A stretch of 64,000 nt of DNA from Myxococcales bacterium. Its GTDB lineage: Bacteria > Myxococcota_A > Polyangia > Nannocystales > Nannocystaceae. The stretch is from contig JACKDW010000011.1 in NCBI GenBank assembly GCA_020633295.1, positions 257,542 to 321,541 of the forward strand, given 5' to 3'. The translations under genes and the position numbers were made by a program. Shown here one piece after another: positions 45,266-54,387 of the stretch. A model generated the notes under the pieces. That model ran no database searches and was not told the origin of the DNA. It worked only from the letters and a program-made list of their open reading frames with translations. Position 1 is the first letter of the stretch. Each line of letters opens with the position of its first letter.

Positions 45266-48160
45266 TCAGCGCGCGGGCGGCCTCGAGCAGCCCCGCGCCG
45301 CCGCCCTGGACGTCGTCGCGTCGCGCCGCGCCGGCGCGCGCCGCAGCAGCCGGGCGCGCAGCGTCGCGACGCCGCCTTCGTCAGACAGCGACTCGAGCAT
45401 CGCGTCGAGGCGACGCGAGAACGCGAGCGCGCCCCAGCGACCGTAGGCCTCCGCAGCGCCGGCGAAGTACATGTACGCGATCGCCGGCGCCCCGCGCTTG
45501 AGGTGGAACAGGCCGGCGCGCTCGCAGGCGAGCGCCTCGTGGATCGGGTTGCCGTCGCGGCGCGCCGCCGCGATCGCGCGATCGTAGCGATCGATGGCCG
45601 CGCTCGCGTCGCCGCGCGCGCGCGCGCGCTCGGCCGAGAGCAGCTCGAAGCGGGCGAGGTGGCTCTTGGGGTAGACGTCGGCCCAGCGCTCGTACTGGGC
45701 GCGCAGCTCGTCGAGGCGCGCGAGCAGCTCGACGCGCTCGGGGCGTTCGCGGGCGATGACGGCGCAGGCCATGCCCATGTAGAAGGCGCGCTCGGTCCGG
45801 AAGTAGTAGCCGTCGGTCCAGCCGAAGCGCTCGGCCGCGTCGAGCAGCTCGTCGAGCGCGTCGAGGTCGCGATCGATCAGCGCGAAGAACAGGCGCGTGA
45901 GCAGGAAGACGCCGTTGACGAAGGTCGAGCGCACGCGCGTGACGAGCTGCGCGGCGCCGAGGTCGTCGAGGATCACGTCGCCGTCGGGGTCGCGCCCGCG
46001 CAGCCTGGCGACGAACCAGCGCACGAGCGTCTGCGCCGCGAGCGAGGAGGTCATGCCCGTGTGCTGCATGAGCCGCAGGCTGTCCTCGATCATCGCCTCG
46101 ACCTCGTCGAGCGACGCGCCGCCGGCGAGCAGCAGCACGAGCCGGTTGCTGCACGCGAAGCCGAGGTACATCGAGTCGTCGGACTCGAGCGCCGCCGCGA
46201 TCGAGTCGTTGAGCAGCTCGACGCCGTGGCTCACCGGCGTGCAGAAGCCGGCCTGCAGCGCGAGCGCGAAGGGCAGGCGCGCCTTGTTCACGACGGCGCC
46301 GAGGCGGGCGTTGAGCTCGTGGCCGAGCTCGCCGATCGCGAAGCCGCTCTCGAACTCGCCGAACTTGAGCGCGCGGATGAAGCCGTAGAGCGTGTAGGCG
46401 AACGGCGTCTGCTCGTTGTAGCCGTGGCGGATGCCGAGCAGCACGCCGCGCGCGGCGCAGAGGTTGAAGAGCTGCTCGTGCGTCGCCGAGGCCGCCGGGA
46501 CGAGGTTGCCGAGCGTCTCGATGATCAGGCGGTGACGCTCGTCGGTCGCGATCGGGCGCGTGAGCAGCAGCCCGGGGTCACGGGACTCGATGAAGTACTG
46601 GACCTCCTCGATCTCGCGCTGCATGGCCTGCTCGAGCGCGGGGCCCGAGACGGGCAGCGTCTCGCCGAGCTCGGTCATGGCCTGGACCGCCGCCGCGATC
46701 GCGTCGTCGGAGCGCCCGAGGCTCGCGAGCACGTGGGTCCGCAGCGCGCACGCGCGGGCGATGAGCATCGGGCTCACGTCCTGGCGCGTGAGCTCGTCGG
46801 TCAGCTCGGCGGCGCGCTCGAGCTGGCCGATGGCGTGGTGTGACTCCGCGAGCTCCATGAGCAGCGCGAAGTTGAGCTCGGGCGCCCAGATCGGCCACTC
46901 GGCGGTCGCCGCGTCGGCCGTCGGCGGGCGCGAGGGGTTCGCCTGCAGCGCGACGAGCCCCGCGTTGAGCAGCTCGATCGCGAGCTCGTGCGCCGACGCG
47001 GCCTTGGCCTGACGCGCGGCGTCGAGGTTCAGCGCCGCGAGCTCCTCGCGCTCCTCGGCCGCGCGGATCAGCGACTGCCCGCGGTTCATGTGCGACACGA
47101 TGTCGACGAGGCGCGGGTCGGCGCGCTCGTTCGGGTCGGTCCGCGCGAGCAGGCGCTGCCCGATCGCGAGGTGCAGCGCGGCGCGCTCGGGGGCGGGCGT
47201 CAGCGCGTAGGCGGCGTCGCGGAGCAGGTGGTGACGGAAGCGCGCGTCGTCGCGCGCGTCGTCGTCCCCCTCGCGCGCGGCGTCGAGCCGCCGGATGATC
47301 GCGGCGTCGAAGGCCGGCGCGAGCGCGAGCTCTAGCTGCTCGCGCGAGCAGCCGCGCGCGGCCGCGACGAGCTCGAGCTCGAAGCGCTTGCCGAGGCACG
47401 CGGCGTGGCTCAGCGCTTCACGTGTCTCTTCAGGCAGGAGTGAGAGCGCGTCCTCGGCGATCGCCGCGGCGCGCCAGCGCGGCAGCTCGTCCGCGGGCGG
47501 GGGGCTCCAGGCCCAGCTCGAGGGCTCCGCCGGCGCGGGCCGCAGGCGCTCGCGCCGGCGCAGCTCGCCGAGCAGCTCGCCGAGCTCGAGCGGGTTGCCC
47601 CGCGAGCGCTCGAGCAGCCACTCGCTGAGGCCGGCGGGCGGCGCCTGCGGGTCGCCGAGCGCCTCGGCGAGGTGCTCGGCGACGCCGGCGCGCGTGAGCG
47701 GCTCGAGCTCGATCCGGGTGACCGGCAGCTCCCGTCGCGCGAGCGTCTCGAGCGTCTCGAGCAGCGAGTCGGTCGCGCCGTCCGTCGACGGCCGAAACGC
47801 GCAGACGATCAGGATCCCCGGCGTCGTGACGGTCGAGATGATGAGCTGCACGAGCCGCCGCGTGGCCGCGTCGGCCCACTGCAGGTCGTCGAGCAGCAGG
47901 ACCACCGGCCGCGCCGCGCCGGCGTAGACGCTGATGAAGCGCACGAGCGCGAGCTCCCGCTGGCGTCGCTCCTCGCGCTGCCCGGGCGCGCTCGGCGAGA
48001 GCCGGAGCGCGCCGAGCAGCGCGCGCGCGTCCGGGAGCGCGCGCGACAGCGCCTCGGCGAGCGGTCCGAGCGTTCGCAGCAGGCGCGTGCGCAGCTCGGC
48101 GCGCGCGGGCGCGTCGAGACGCAGCGCGTGGCGGGCGACGGCCGCGAGCGTCTCGATCAC
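45266..48160 (-). CDS. AAA ATPase/TPR fragment, central part of a frameshifted kinase/ATPase gene
   Basis: 964 residues of the STAND/AAA type found after kinase domains in large myxobacterial signalling proteins: Walker B LLLDDLQWAD (near residue 93), helical arm, then a long TPR-like helical array (e.g. NFALLMELAESHHAIGQLER; YDRAIAAARRDGNPIHEALA; HLKRGAPAIAYMYFAGAAEA). The Walker A loop is missing from this frame; it is encoded just upstream at about 48261-48294 in another frame (ISGASGSGKSAL). The frame also ends in Arg/Pro-rich nonsense after ATLRARLLRRAP, where it should run into the GAF domain. Two indels upstream and one downstream would restore one protein. Confidence 0.8.
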   Translation of the reverse strand: MIETLAAVARHALRLDAPARAELRTRLLRTLGPLAEALSRALPDARALLGALRLSPSAPGQREERRQRELALVRFISVYAGAARPVVLLLDDLQWADAATRRLVQLIISTVTTPGILIVCAFRPSTDGATDSLLETLETLARRELPVTRIELEPLTRAGVAEHLAEALGDPQAPPAGLSEWLLERSRGNPLELGELLGELRRRERLRPAPAEPSSWAWSPPPADELPRWRAAAIAEDALSLLPEETREALSHAACLGKRFELELVAAARGCSREQLELALAPAFDAAIIRRLDAAREGDDDARDDARFRHHLLRDAAYALTPAPERAALHLAIGQRLLARTDPNERADPRLVDIVSHMNRGQSLIRAAEEREELAALNLDAARQAKAASAHELAIELLNAGLVALQANPSRPPTADAATAEWPIWAPELNFALLMELAESHHAIGQLERAAELTDELTRQDVSPMLIARACALRTHVLASLGRSDDAIAAAVQAMTELGETLPVSGPALEQAMQREIEEVQYFIESRDPGLLLTRPIATDERHRLIIETLGNLVPAASATHEQLFNLCAARGVLLGIRHGYNEQTPFAYTLYGFIRALKFGEFESGFAIGELGHELNARLGAVVNKARLPFALALQAGFCTPVSHGVELLNDSIAAALESDDSMYLGFACSNRLVLLLAGGASLDEVEAMIEDSLRLMQHTGMTSSLAAQTLVRWFVARLRGRDPDGDVILDDLGAAQLVTRVRSTFVNGVFLLTRLFFALIDRDLDALDELLDAAERFGWTDGYYFRTERAFYMGMACAVIARERPERVELLARLDELRAQYERWADVYPKSHLARFELLSAERARARGDASAAIDRYDRAIAAARRDGNPIHEALACERAGLFHLKRGAPAIAYMYFAGAAEAYGRWGALAFSRRLDAMLESLSDEGGVATLRARLLRRAPARRDATTSRAAARGCSRPPAR

Positions 48161-49257
48161 CGTCGAGAACGCGCCGCAGTGGTTGAGCGCGTCGAAGCGG
48201 CCCTCGACGAAGCGCGCCGCCGCAGGCCGTCACGGCCGGCGCGAGCGTGCGCGCGAGCGCCGACTTGCCGCTGCCGCTCGCGCCCGAGATCGCGACGAGA
48301 CGCGGCCGCCCGCGCCGCGCCAGCCTCGAGCTCGGCGTGCAGCCGCGCCAGCTCGCGGGCGCGACCGAAGGTCAGCGGCGGCGAGCGCAGCGCGCTGGCT
48401 GGCGAGCGCGGACGCGTCGGCCGGCGCGGCTCGAGCTCGGCGCTCACCAGCGAGAGCGCGGTGATCAGCTGGACCGCGTCCTCGTGGCGCTCGTCGGCGT
48501 CCTTCGCCATGAGCCGCGCGATGATGTCGGAGAGCGGCTGCGGGATCGCGGGGTCGAGCTCCGCGAGCCGCGTCGGCGTGCGGGCGAGCAGCGCGTGCAG
48601 CAGCTCCTGCGCGCCCTCCTCGGGGAACGCCGGGCGCCCCGCGAGCAGCTCGTAGAGCACGACGCCGAGCGCGTAGAGGTCGGCGCGGGGATCGACGCCA
48701 CGGTTCACGCGGCCCGTCTGCTCGGGCGCGAGGTAGCGGAGCTCGTGGGCGGGCGCGTGCGGGCTCGGCTCGCGGGCGTCAGGCGCGGCCGACTCGATGC
48801 GCGACGCGAAGGTGAAGCCCTGCAGCTTGACCGCGCGGCGCTCGGGATCGATCAGGATGTTGCTCGGCGAGAGGCGCCCGTGGATCACGCCGTGGGCGTG
48901 CACGGCGGCGATCGCCTCGCACACGCGCAGCGCGAGCGCGAGGAGCTCGGGCGGCGTCAGGCGCCCGGCGACGCTCGAGATCGGCTCGTGCTCGTCGTGC
49001 TCGAGCACGAGCACCGTCGCGCCCTCGGCCGTCGTCTCGAGCGCGACGGCGCGGCGGACGACCGACCCCGGCAGGCGGGCGAGCAGCTGGTGCTCGTGGT
49101 GGAGCTCCGCGTCCGCGCGGCGTCCTCGGGTCGCGACCGCGAATTTTAGCGCGACGGGGCGGCCGTCTGTACGTCGTGTCCCGGTGGACATGTAGATACC
49201 ATCCGCGACGCGTACGCCGTCGCGCGACGTGTATCCGGCGAGCTCCACCGCGGTCAC
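48157..49257 (-). CDS. Pseudokinase fragment, N-terminal part of a frameshifted kinase/ATPase gene
   Basis: The first ~300 residues form a protein kinase fold: VALKF keeps the ATP-binding Lys, but the catalytic loop reads VIHGRLSPSNIL (Asp of HRD lost) and the DFG position reads LQGFTFA. The APE-type block is ELRYLAPEQTGR, with DPRADLYALGVVLYELLAGRPAF after it. So the domain is probably inactive though its partners in this architecture are often active. After LTFGRARELARLHAEL the frame turns to Arg-rich nonsense, where the Walker A of the AAA domain should begin. GTG 49257 starts a typical VELAGYTSRDGVRVADG N-terminus. Confidence 0.8.
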   Translation of the reverse strand: MTAVELAGYTSRDGVRVADGIYMSTGTRRTDGRPVALKFAVATRGRRADAELHHEHQLLARLPGSVVRRAVALETTAEGATVLVLEHDEHEPISSVAGRLTPPELLALALRVCEAIAAVHAHGVIHGRLSPSNILIDPERRAVKLQGFTFASRIESAAPDAREPSPHAPAHELRYLAPEQTGRVNRGVDPRADLYALGVVLYELLAGRPAFPEEGAQELLHALLARTPTRLAELDPAIPQPLSDIIARLMAKDADERHEDAVQLITALSLVSAELEPRRPTRPRSPASALRSPPLTFGRARELARLHAELEAGAARAAASRRDLGRERQRQVGARAHARAGRDGLRRRASSRAASTRSTTAARSRR

Positions 49258-49521
49258 GGGACCATGGTAGAGAGAACCCGCCGCCCGCGTCTCGCACTTT
49301 GTTTCGGGGGCGCGCGCTGTCTGAGCGCAGCGCACACGCGAGCACGTCGCGCTCGCTCACGCTGGCGTCAGGCCGCGTGCGCGCGTGCGCGACGGCGACG
49401 CGCGCCGGGGCGCCGCGAGCCGGACCTCGGCTTGAAACACGATTCGGCGAGGTCCCTCCAGCGGCGCGCGCATCCGCGCTGACGCGGGCGCTCGTCGTGT
49501 ACGCCGCGGGCGCTCGCGCCG

Positions 49522-50379
49522 TCACCGGGGCGACGCGCACAGGAAGTGCGCGTGCTCGTCGAGCGCCCCGGGTCGGAGCAGCGCGATGATCCGTCCGCCG
49601 TCGCGCAGCGCGTGCTGGATCGCGCGCGCGTCCTCGATCCGCAGCACGCGGTGCGGGAAGTCGAGGGTGCCCGCGCGCAGGCGGGCGTGCAGGCGCGGCT
49701 CGTCGATCGCGTTGGCGAGCAGCCGCGACGCGTCGAGCGAGTGCTCGGCGACGAGGTGGTCGCCGACGCCCTCGAGCGGCTCGTCGACCAGCGACGTGTA
49801 GGAGAAGCCGAGCCGGTTGAGGTGCAGCGCGTGGCTCTTGATGTTCTCGCGGTCGATCAGCGCCCTGCGGACGAGCGAGCCGCGGCGCATCGCCAGCGCG
49901 GACGAGTACCACGAGATGTTCTTCGCCAGCCCCAGGCCCTCGAAGCGCGGGTCAACGATCAGGCGCAGGAAGAACGAGGTGCGCGCCGGATCGTCGTAGC
50001 CGACCTCATACAGGCACGCGACGAGCTCGCCCGCGCGCGTCGAGATCACGTTGACGTTGCCGAGCAGGACGAAGCGGTAGCTGTCGAAGGGGCTCGTCTC
50101 CTTGCGCAGCACGTCGTCGTAGCGCGTGGCGACGAGCGACTCGATCGCCGGGATGTCGCGGAGCGACGCGTTGCGAGCGACGAGCCCCAGGCGCGCGAGC
50201 CGGGCGTGCACGCAGCGCAGCAGCGCGTCCGCGAGCGCGGGCCCGCGGTCGCGCAGCGCGAGCGGCGGAGCCGCGCAGATCTGCGCGGGCTTTTGATAGC
50301 GCCACGGGCCGCGCGACGGGGAGGTGTGGAGCGAGGAGGCGGACTGGGTTGGGGGGAGCGTGGCGGTCGAGGTGTGCAT
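49522..50379 (-). CDS. GNAT-like acetyltransferase-fold protein
   Basis: The 285-residue protein has an N-terminal disordered Ser/Thr/Pro segment, then a GNAT-like core: LRDIPAIESLVATRYDD, ACLYEVGYDDP, FFLRLIVDPRFEGLGLAKNI (the R/Q-x-x-G-x-G/A acetyl-CoA loop replaced by RFEGLGLA) and a C-terminal half of the same kind. The distant match gives fold, not substrate. ATG 50379 is 15 bases from the start of a small divergent open frame. No partner genes are obvious. Confidence 0.68.
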   Translation of the reverse strand: MHTSTATLPPTQSASSLHTSPSRGPWRYQKPAQICAAPPLALRDRGPALADALLRCVHARLARLGLVARNASLRDIPAIESLVATRYDDVLRKETSPFDSYRFVLLGNVNVISTRAGELVACLYEVGYDDPARTSFFLRLIVDPRFEGLGLAKNISWYSSALAMRRGSLVRRALIDRENIKSHALHLNRLGFSYTSLVDEPLEGVGDHLVAEHSLDASRLLANAIDEPRLHARLRAGTLDFPHRVLRIEDARAIQHALRDGGRIIALLRPGALDEHAHFLCASPR

Positions 50380-50393
50380 GGTTCTCGAGGGGA

Positions 50394-50564
50394 ATGTCGA
50401 CCCTCGCCCTGTTGATCACCGCGAGCGCGTGGCGACGCGCCGAGCAGCTCGCCGCCGCGCGCGCGGCGGTCGAGCGCGCTGTCGCGGTCGCGCGCACAAG
50501 GGACGCGCGCGAGGCCTGCGGGATCCCCAGGGCGCTCGCCTTCGCGGGGCGCGAGCGCGACTGA
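50394..50564 (+). CDS. Possible small protein (56 residues)
   Basis: A short frame begins MSTLALLITASAWRRAEQLA, with a GAGGGG ribosome site six bases before the ATG, and ends with FAGRERD. A short hydrophobic N-terminus is followed by an Ala/Arg-rich helix. It is divergent from the GNAT-like gene. Without homologues the call rests on the ribosome site alone; in this G+C-rich DNA a chance frame is quite possible. Confidence 0.33.
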   Translation: MSTLALLITASAWRRAEQLAAARAAVERAVAVARTRDAREACGIPRALAFAGRERD

Positions 50565-50633
50565 ATCAGCGCGGGGTCCCGGCGAGCGCTCGATCCTTCG
50601 CCCGCGGCCCGCTCGACTCGCTAGACTGGCTGC

Positions 50634-51455
50634 ATGACTGACGATATGGCCTGCTTTTCTTATCTTGAGCCCCGCGCGCGGCGCCCGGCGCTCGCGCTCG
50701 CGCTCGCGCTCGTGTGCGGGTGCGCGCCCGTACAGGGCGGCTCCGAGTCGACCGACGCAGACTCCGACTCGGGCGGGACGTCCGACTCGCAAGGAGCGGA
50801 CACGAGCGGGGCGGGGACCGACGACGTCGAGCTCGCCGAGTGTGCGCCGAGCGAGGGCGCCGTCGCGCCGGTCTCGATCGAGTGGTTCCCGGGCACGGAT
50901 CCATACGAAGGCGCGTCGGAGGAAGCCGACTCGGTCAGCGTGACGCTCTCGTGCGTCGTCGCCGAGCTCAGCCCCGGGCCCGGGCTGCTCGAGCTCGGGC
51001 TCGACTGCGACTACGACGTGGACCCCGTCGTGCGCCGGCAGACGATGCGGGTGATGACGACGCCCGAGACCGAGCTCGCGCTGGAGGTCGGCGCCGACGT
51101 CACGCTGGCGCACAGCGGCTGGTACGGCTTCGAGGTCGGCGGGGCGTCGTCGACGCGACTCTTGGAGCAGGACGAGGTCGTGGTGCTGGTCGCGTCCGCG
51201 AGCCTCATCCAGGAGCCGGCGTTCGCCGAGTTCAGCACGAACATGCTCCCCTTCGCGGTGAGCGCGGTCGCGACCGACTGCAGCGGCGAGCGCGACGCCT
51301 TCGACGTGTCGCTGGGGGGCGCGACCGCGCGCGTGCAGGACGGCACGCACGCGGACCTCGAGTCGACGCCGCGCTACCGCCTGTTCGGCAACAGCCTGGG
51401 CTGCTCGCAGTGCAGCGACGCCGCCTTCAGCGTGACCGCGGTGCGCATCCCGTGA
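50634..51455 (+). CDS. Secreted lipoprotein of unknown function
   Basis: A 273-residue lipoprotein: signal peptide ending in lipobox VCGC (about residue 30), a Ser/Asp/Thr-rich spacer to residue ~65, then a beta-rich domain with six cysteines (LAECAPSEG, LSCVVAEL, LDCDYDVD, TDCSGERD, LGCSQCSDA). No family is recognised. ATG 50634 gives MTDDMACFSYLEP before the hydrophobic segment; ATG four codons later is an alternative. A TAGACT -10-like box lies just upstream. Confidence 0.75.
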   Translation: MTDDMACFSYLEPRARRPALALALALVCGCAPVQGGSESTDADSDSGGTSDSQGADTSGAGTDDVELAECAPSEGAVAPVSIEWFPGTDPYEGASEEADSVSVTLSCVVAELSPGPGLLELGLDCDYDVDPVVRRQTMRVMTTPETELALEVGADVTLAHSGWYGFEVGGASSTRLLEQDEVVVLVASASLIQEPAFAEFSTNMLPFAVSAVATDCSGERDAFDVSLGGATARVQDGTHADLESTPRYRLFGNSLGCSQCSDAAFSVTAVRIP

Positions 51456-51467
51456 GCCGCGGAGGCG

Positions 51468-51977
51468 CTATCGCAGCAAGCCGCTCCCCATCAGCGCGAA
51501 GCGGCCGGTCGCGAGATCGATGTGTACGCGCGCCAGCGTCAGCGCGCGCGCCTCGGCGCGGTCGACCCCGTCGTCACCGGGATCGAGGTGCGACTCCCGA
51601 TAGCGGCCGTCGCGTGCTTGAAGCTCGATGATCGCCCACGTCTCGATCGTGCCCCGCGCGCCGAGCGTGGGCGCGCGGGGGAGGCGGTCGGGCCCGAAGC
51701 GCGCGACGAAGCGCGCGCGCTCCTCGACGTCCGCAGGGCGCAGGACCCAGAGCGTCCACGAACCGCGGCTCGTCCGGCGCGTCGCGTCGTGCATGCCGAC
51801 CCAGCGCGACAGGCTCCGGAAGCCGTCGGCCGTGAGCGTGAGCTCCTCCTCGTCGAGCTCGCCGTCCTCGTTGAGGACGGTGCGCTCGTAGTAGCCCAGC
51901 AGCGCCTCGCGGCTCGTGGGCGTCAGCGCGATCGGATCTGGCGACGCGACGCTCACGTGAGCGACTCCGAGTCGCAC
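51468..51977 (-). CDS. Hypothetical protein
   Basis: The 169-residue frame (GTG start) encodes a compact, mixed alpha/beta protein (ALLGYYERTVLNEDGELDEE; SRWVGMHDATRR; WTLWVLRPADVEERARFVAR; IETWAIIELQARDGR). I recognise no family, signal peptide or membrane segment. The balanced amino acid composition, unlike the Arg-rich shadows around it, supports coding. It is convergent with the preceding lipoprotein gene. Confidence 0.6.
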   Translation of the reverse strand: MRLGVAHVSVASPDPIALTPTSREALLGYYERTVLNEDGELDEEELTLTADGFRSLSRWVGMHDATRRTSRGSWTLWVLRPADVEERARFVARFGPDRLPRAPTLGARGTIETWAIIELQARDGRYRESHLDPGDDGVDRAEARALTLARVHIDLATGRFALMGSGLLR

Positions 51978-52260
51978 GAGCAGCGCGCGACGGGCCAGGC
52001 GACCGCGGGGTCGAGCAGCGGCTCAGCCCAGCGCTTCGGGTTCGTCTTCGGAGCGGGCGCCATCACTCTCGTTCGCGGCGAATCAGGCCCAGCGTACCAG
52101 GCGTCGGAGCGGCGACGGTCGCCGCGCGCATCCCAGCTGGGTTATCCGGCGCGAGCGCGAGCGTGACGAGAGGCGCGCCTTCGCCGGTCGCCCGCGCGCC
52201 TTCGCCCGAGGCGATCGGTCTCGATGGACAGGTCGAGTACGGCGCGGTCGCGGCGCTTGA

Positions 52261-54387
52261 TCACCCAGGGAACCGCGGGTCGACGAGCTCTCGCAGGAAC
52301 GCGCGCCAGACCTGTCGATCGCGGGTCTCGAGCGCGCGCCGCTGGGCGCCGCTCATCCCGTAGATGCCGGCGAAGCACTCGACGATCGACGCGCCCGCGA
52401 ACACGACGTACCACTGGTGGCGCCAATCGAGCAGGAAGCGCTCGTGCTCACCGGCCGCGGGCAGCCCGAAGCGCAGCCACGTCGAGAGCCTCATCGACCA
52501 GGTGCGCTCCTCTTCCTCGTCGTCCTCGTCCTCGTCCTCGAACCCGTCCTCGGCGTCGCGCTCGTCCGTCTCCTCGTCGCCTTCCTCGTCGCCTTCCTCG
52601 TTGTCTTCGAGCTCGTCGTCGTCGAGCTCGCGGAAGGTCACGGTCGCGTCGAGCCCGGCGCGCGGGAGCACCCCGCGCAGCCACTGGCTGAAGCGGCGGA
52701 ACGCGAGCGCGTCGCCGTCGACCACGGCCTTCGCGGCCGGGTTCCACACGTCCACGCGCATGACCTCCGAGAAGCGCTCGGCGCTCGCCGGGAGCAGCCC
52801 GATCCAGGCGTCGGAGTACGGCGCGCGCGTGAGGTCGTCGCAGAGCGCGACGAGGAAGCTCCCCGCCGCGAACAGAGCCCAGCGGGACGCGGGGCCCCAG
52901 CAGCGCGCGCGCGCGCGCTCGGACGCGGTGACCGCTCGCACGCGTCGCGCGGCGGCGTCGAGCGCCGTCGGCTCGAGCGCGGGCACCGGCAGGGCGCCAG
53001 GCGGCCCCTCGCGCACGCGGTGCTGGATCAGCTCGACGAGCGGCAGGTGACCGGCGAAGTCGTAGAGGTAGTGCGGCCCGATCGCGTCGTCCCCGGCGAG
53101 GTGGTGCGCGAGATGAACTTCGAGCCATTCGCGATAGCGGGCGACGAGCGCCTCGATGTCCGCGCGCGCGCGCGCGTCGTCGGGCCCTGTGCCGGGGTCG
53201 AGCGCGTCCACGTCGAGCGCGCCCAGCGAGAGCGTGTCGATCGCGGTCGCGCCGGAGCGCTCGTCGACGGCGCGCAGCTCGAGCGCGCCGTGACCGAAGC
53301 CGCTCAGGCCGGGCGCGGGCGGGTGCACGGCCGAGACCGACACGGTGACGGCGCGCGGCCGCGCGCGCGAGCCCGCGTAGGTCCAGGACGCGTCGGCGAG
53401 CAGCGCGGGGAGGCGGTCCTGGCACCAGCGCATCAGCGAGCCGTCGGCGGGGGGGCGCAGCGCGGCGCGGTTGAGGCGATCGCAGGCGGAGACCTCCGAG
53501 AGCGCGCCGGTGCCCGACTTCGCGGACGCGAGCAGCTCGGCCAGCGCGCGCAGCTCGGCGAGGAAGCGCTCGCGCGCGGACGCGTCGGCGGGCAGCTCGC
53601 CGTAGGCGCGCACGACGCCGTCGTTGTCGCCGCGTCGGAGCCGCCAGAGGTCGCCGCCGCCGTACACGACGGCGCCGTCGACGTGCACGTCGTAGCCGAG
53701 CTCGACCCAGCCGCTGTGGGGGTCGAGGCGGACGAAGTTGAGGAACGCGGCGCGCACCGTGAGCGTCACGCCACCTGCGCTCGCGGACAGGCCGCGAGTC
53801 CACCCGCCGCCGCCCTCGAGCAGCCGCCAGAGGGTCCCCTCGGCGTAGCGCGGCGCCGGGAAGTAGCGCTGCGTCGCCTCGTTCAGGGCGTCGGTGAGCG
53901 CGTCCCAGAGCCCCTCGGCGTGCAGCGGGAGCGGCAGCCGCGGCGCGATCGCGGCGAGCCGCTCCCGGGCCGGGCGCTCGCGCGGGTCGTGCGTGTAGTG
54001 AATCGGGATCCGCAGCACGTCGCCGACGCGGGCGGTGGCGTCGACCCGGCGCGCGTCGAGCAGCGAGAGCTCGCGGCGAGGGTCTCGGACGACGTCGACG
54101 ACCGTGAGCGCCTGCGCGACGCGGACCGTGCCGAGCTCGGGCGAGAGCTCGACCGAGAGCGGGGTTCGCCGCCCGAGCGCGCGGTGGACCGCCGCCTCCG
54201 CCGCCGCCCTGAACTCCTCCGTGAGCTCATCCTCGGCGCGCGAGCTCGTGCGCGCGAGCTCGTCGATGAAAGGGCGCAGGAAGATGGAGTGCGGCACGCG
54301 CGGAATGTACTCGGCCGGGCGCGCGCGCGCGACGACGAAGGGCGGGGCGTCAACGCGGACCGCTCGTCCGCCCGCGCGTCGAGTCAC
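52261..54387 (-). CDS. Large uncharacterised protein of a radical SAM operon
   Basis: 708 residues with no recognised family. The N-terminal ~130 residues (FLRPFIDELARTSSRAEDEL; RALGRRTPLSVELSPELGTV) are followed by a beta-rich section (WVELGYDVHVDGAVVYGGGD) and an extremely acidic segment near residues 590-640 (Glu/Asp runs). The C-terminal part is aromatic (FLLDWRHQWYVVFAGASIVE). The GTG start overlaps the stop of the radical SAM gene (GTGA), so the two are translationally coupled. This frame opens only after 54384; upstream in-frame residues are antisense noise. It may be the substrate, a partner or a scaffold of the radical SAM enzyme. Confidence 0.75.
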   Translation of the reverse strand: MTRRAGGRAVRVDAPPFVVARARPAEYIPRVPHSIFLRPFIDELARTSSRAEDELTEEFRAAAEAAVHRALGRRTPLSVELSPELGTVRVAQALTVVDVVRDPRRELSLLDARRVDATARVGDVLRIPIHYTHDPRERPARERLAAIAPRLPLPLHAEGLWDALTDALNEATQRYFPAPRYAEGTLWRLLEGGGGWTRGLSASAGGVTLTVRAAFLNFVRLDPHSGWVELGYDVHVDGAVVYGGGDLWRLRRGDNDGVVRAYGELPADASARERFLAELRALAELLASAKSGTGALSEVSACDRLNRAALRPPADGSLMRWCQDRLPALLADASWTYAGSRARPRAVTVSVSAVHPPAPGLSGFGHGALELRAVDERSGATAIDTLSLGALDVDALDPGTGPDDARARADIEALVARYREWLEVHLAHHLAGDDAIGPHYLYDFAGHLPLVELIQHRVREGPPGALPVPALEPTALDAAARRVRAVTASERARARCWGPASRWALFAAGSFLVALCDDLTRAPYSDAWIGLLPASAERFSEVMRVDVWNPAAKAVVDGDALAFRRFSQWLRGVLPRAGLDATVTFRELDDDELEDNEEGDEEGDEETDERDAEDGFEDEDEDDEEEERTWSMRLSTWLRFGLPAAGEHERFLLDWRHQWYVVFAGASIVECFAGIYGMSGAQRRALETRDRQVWRAFLRELVDPRFPG

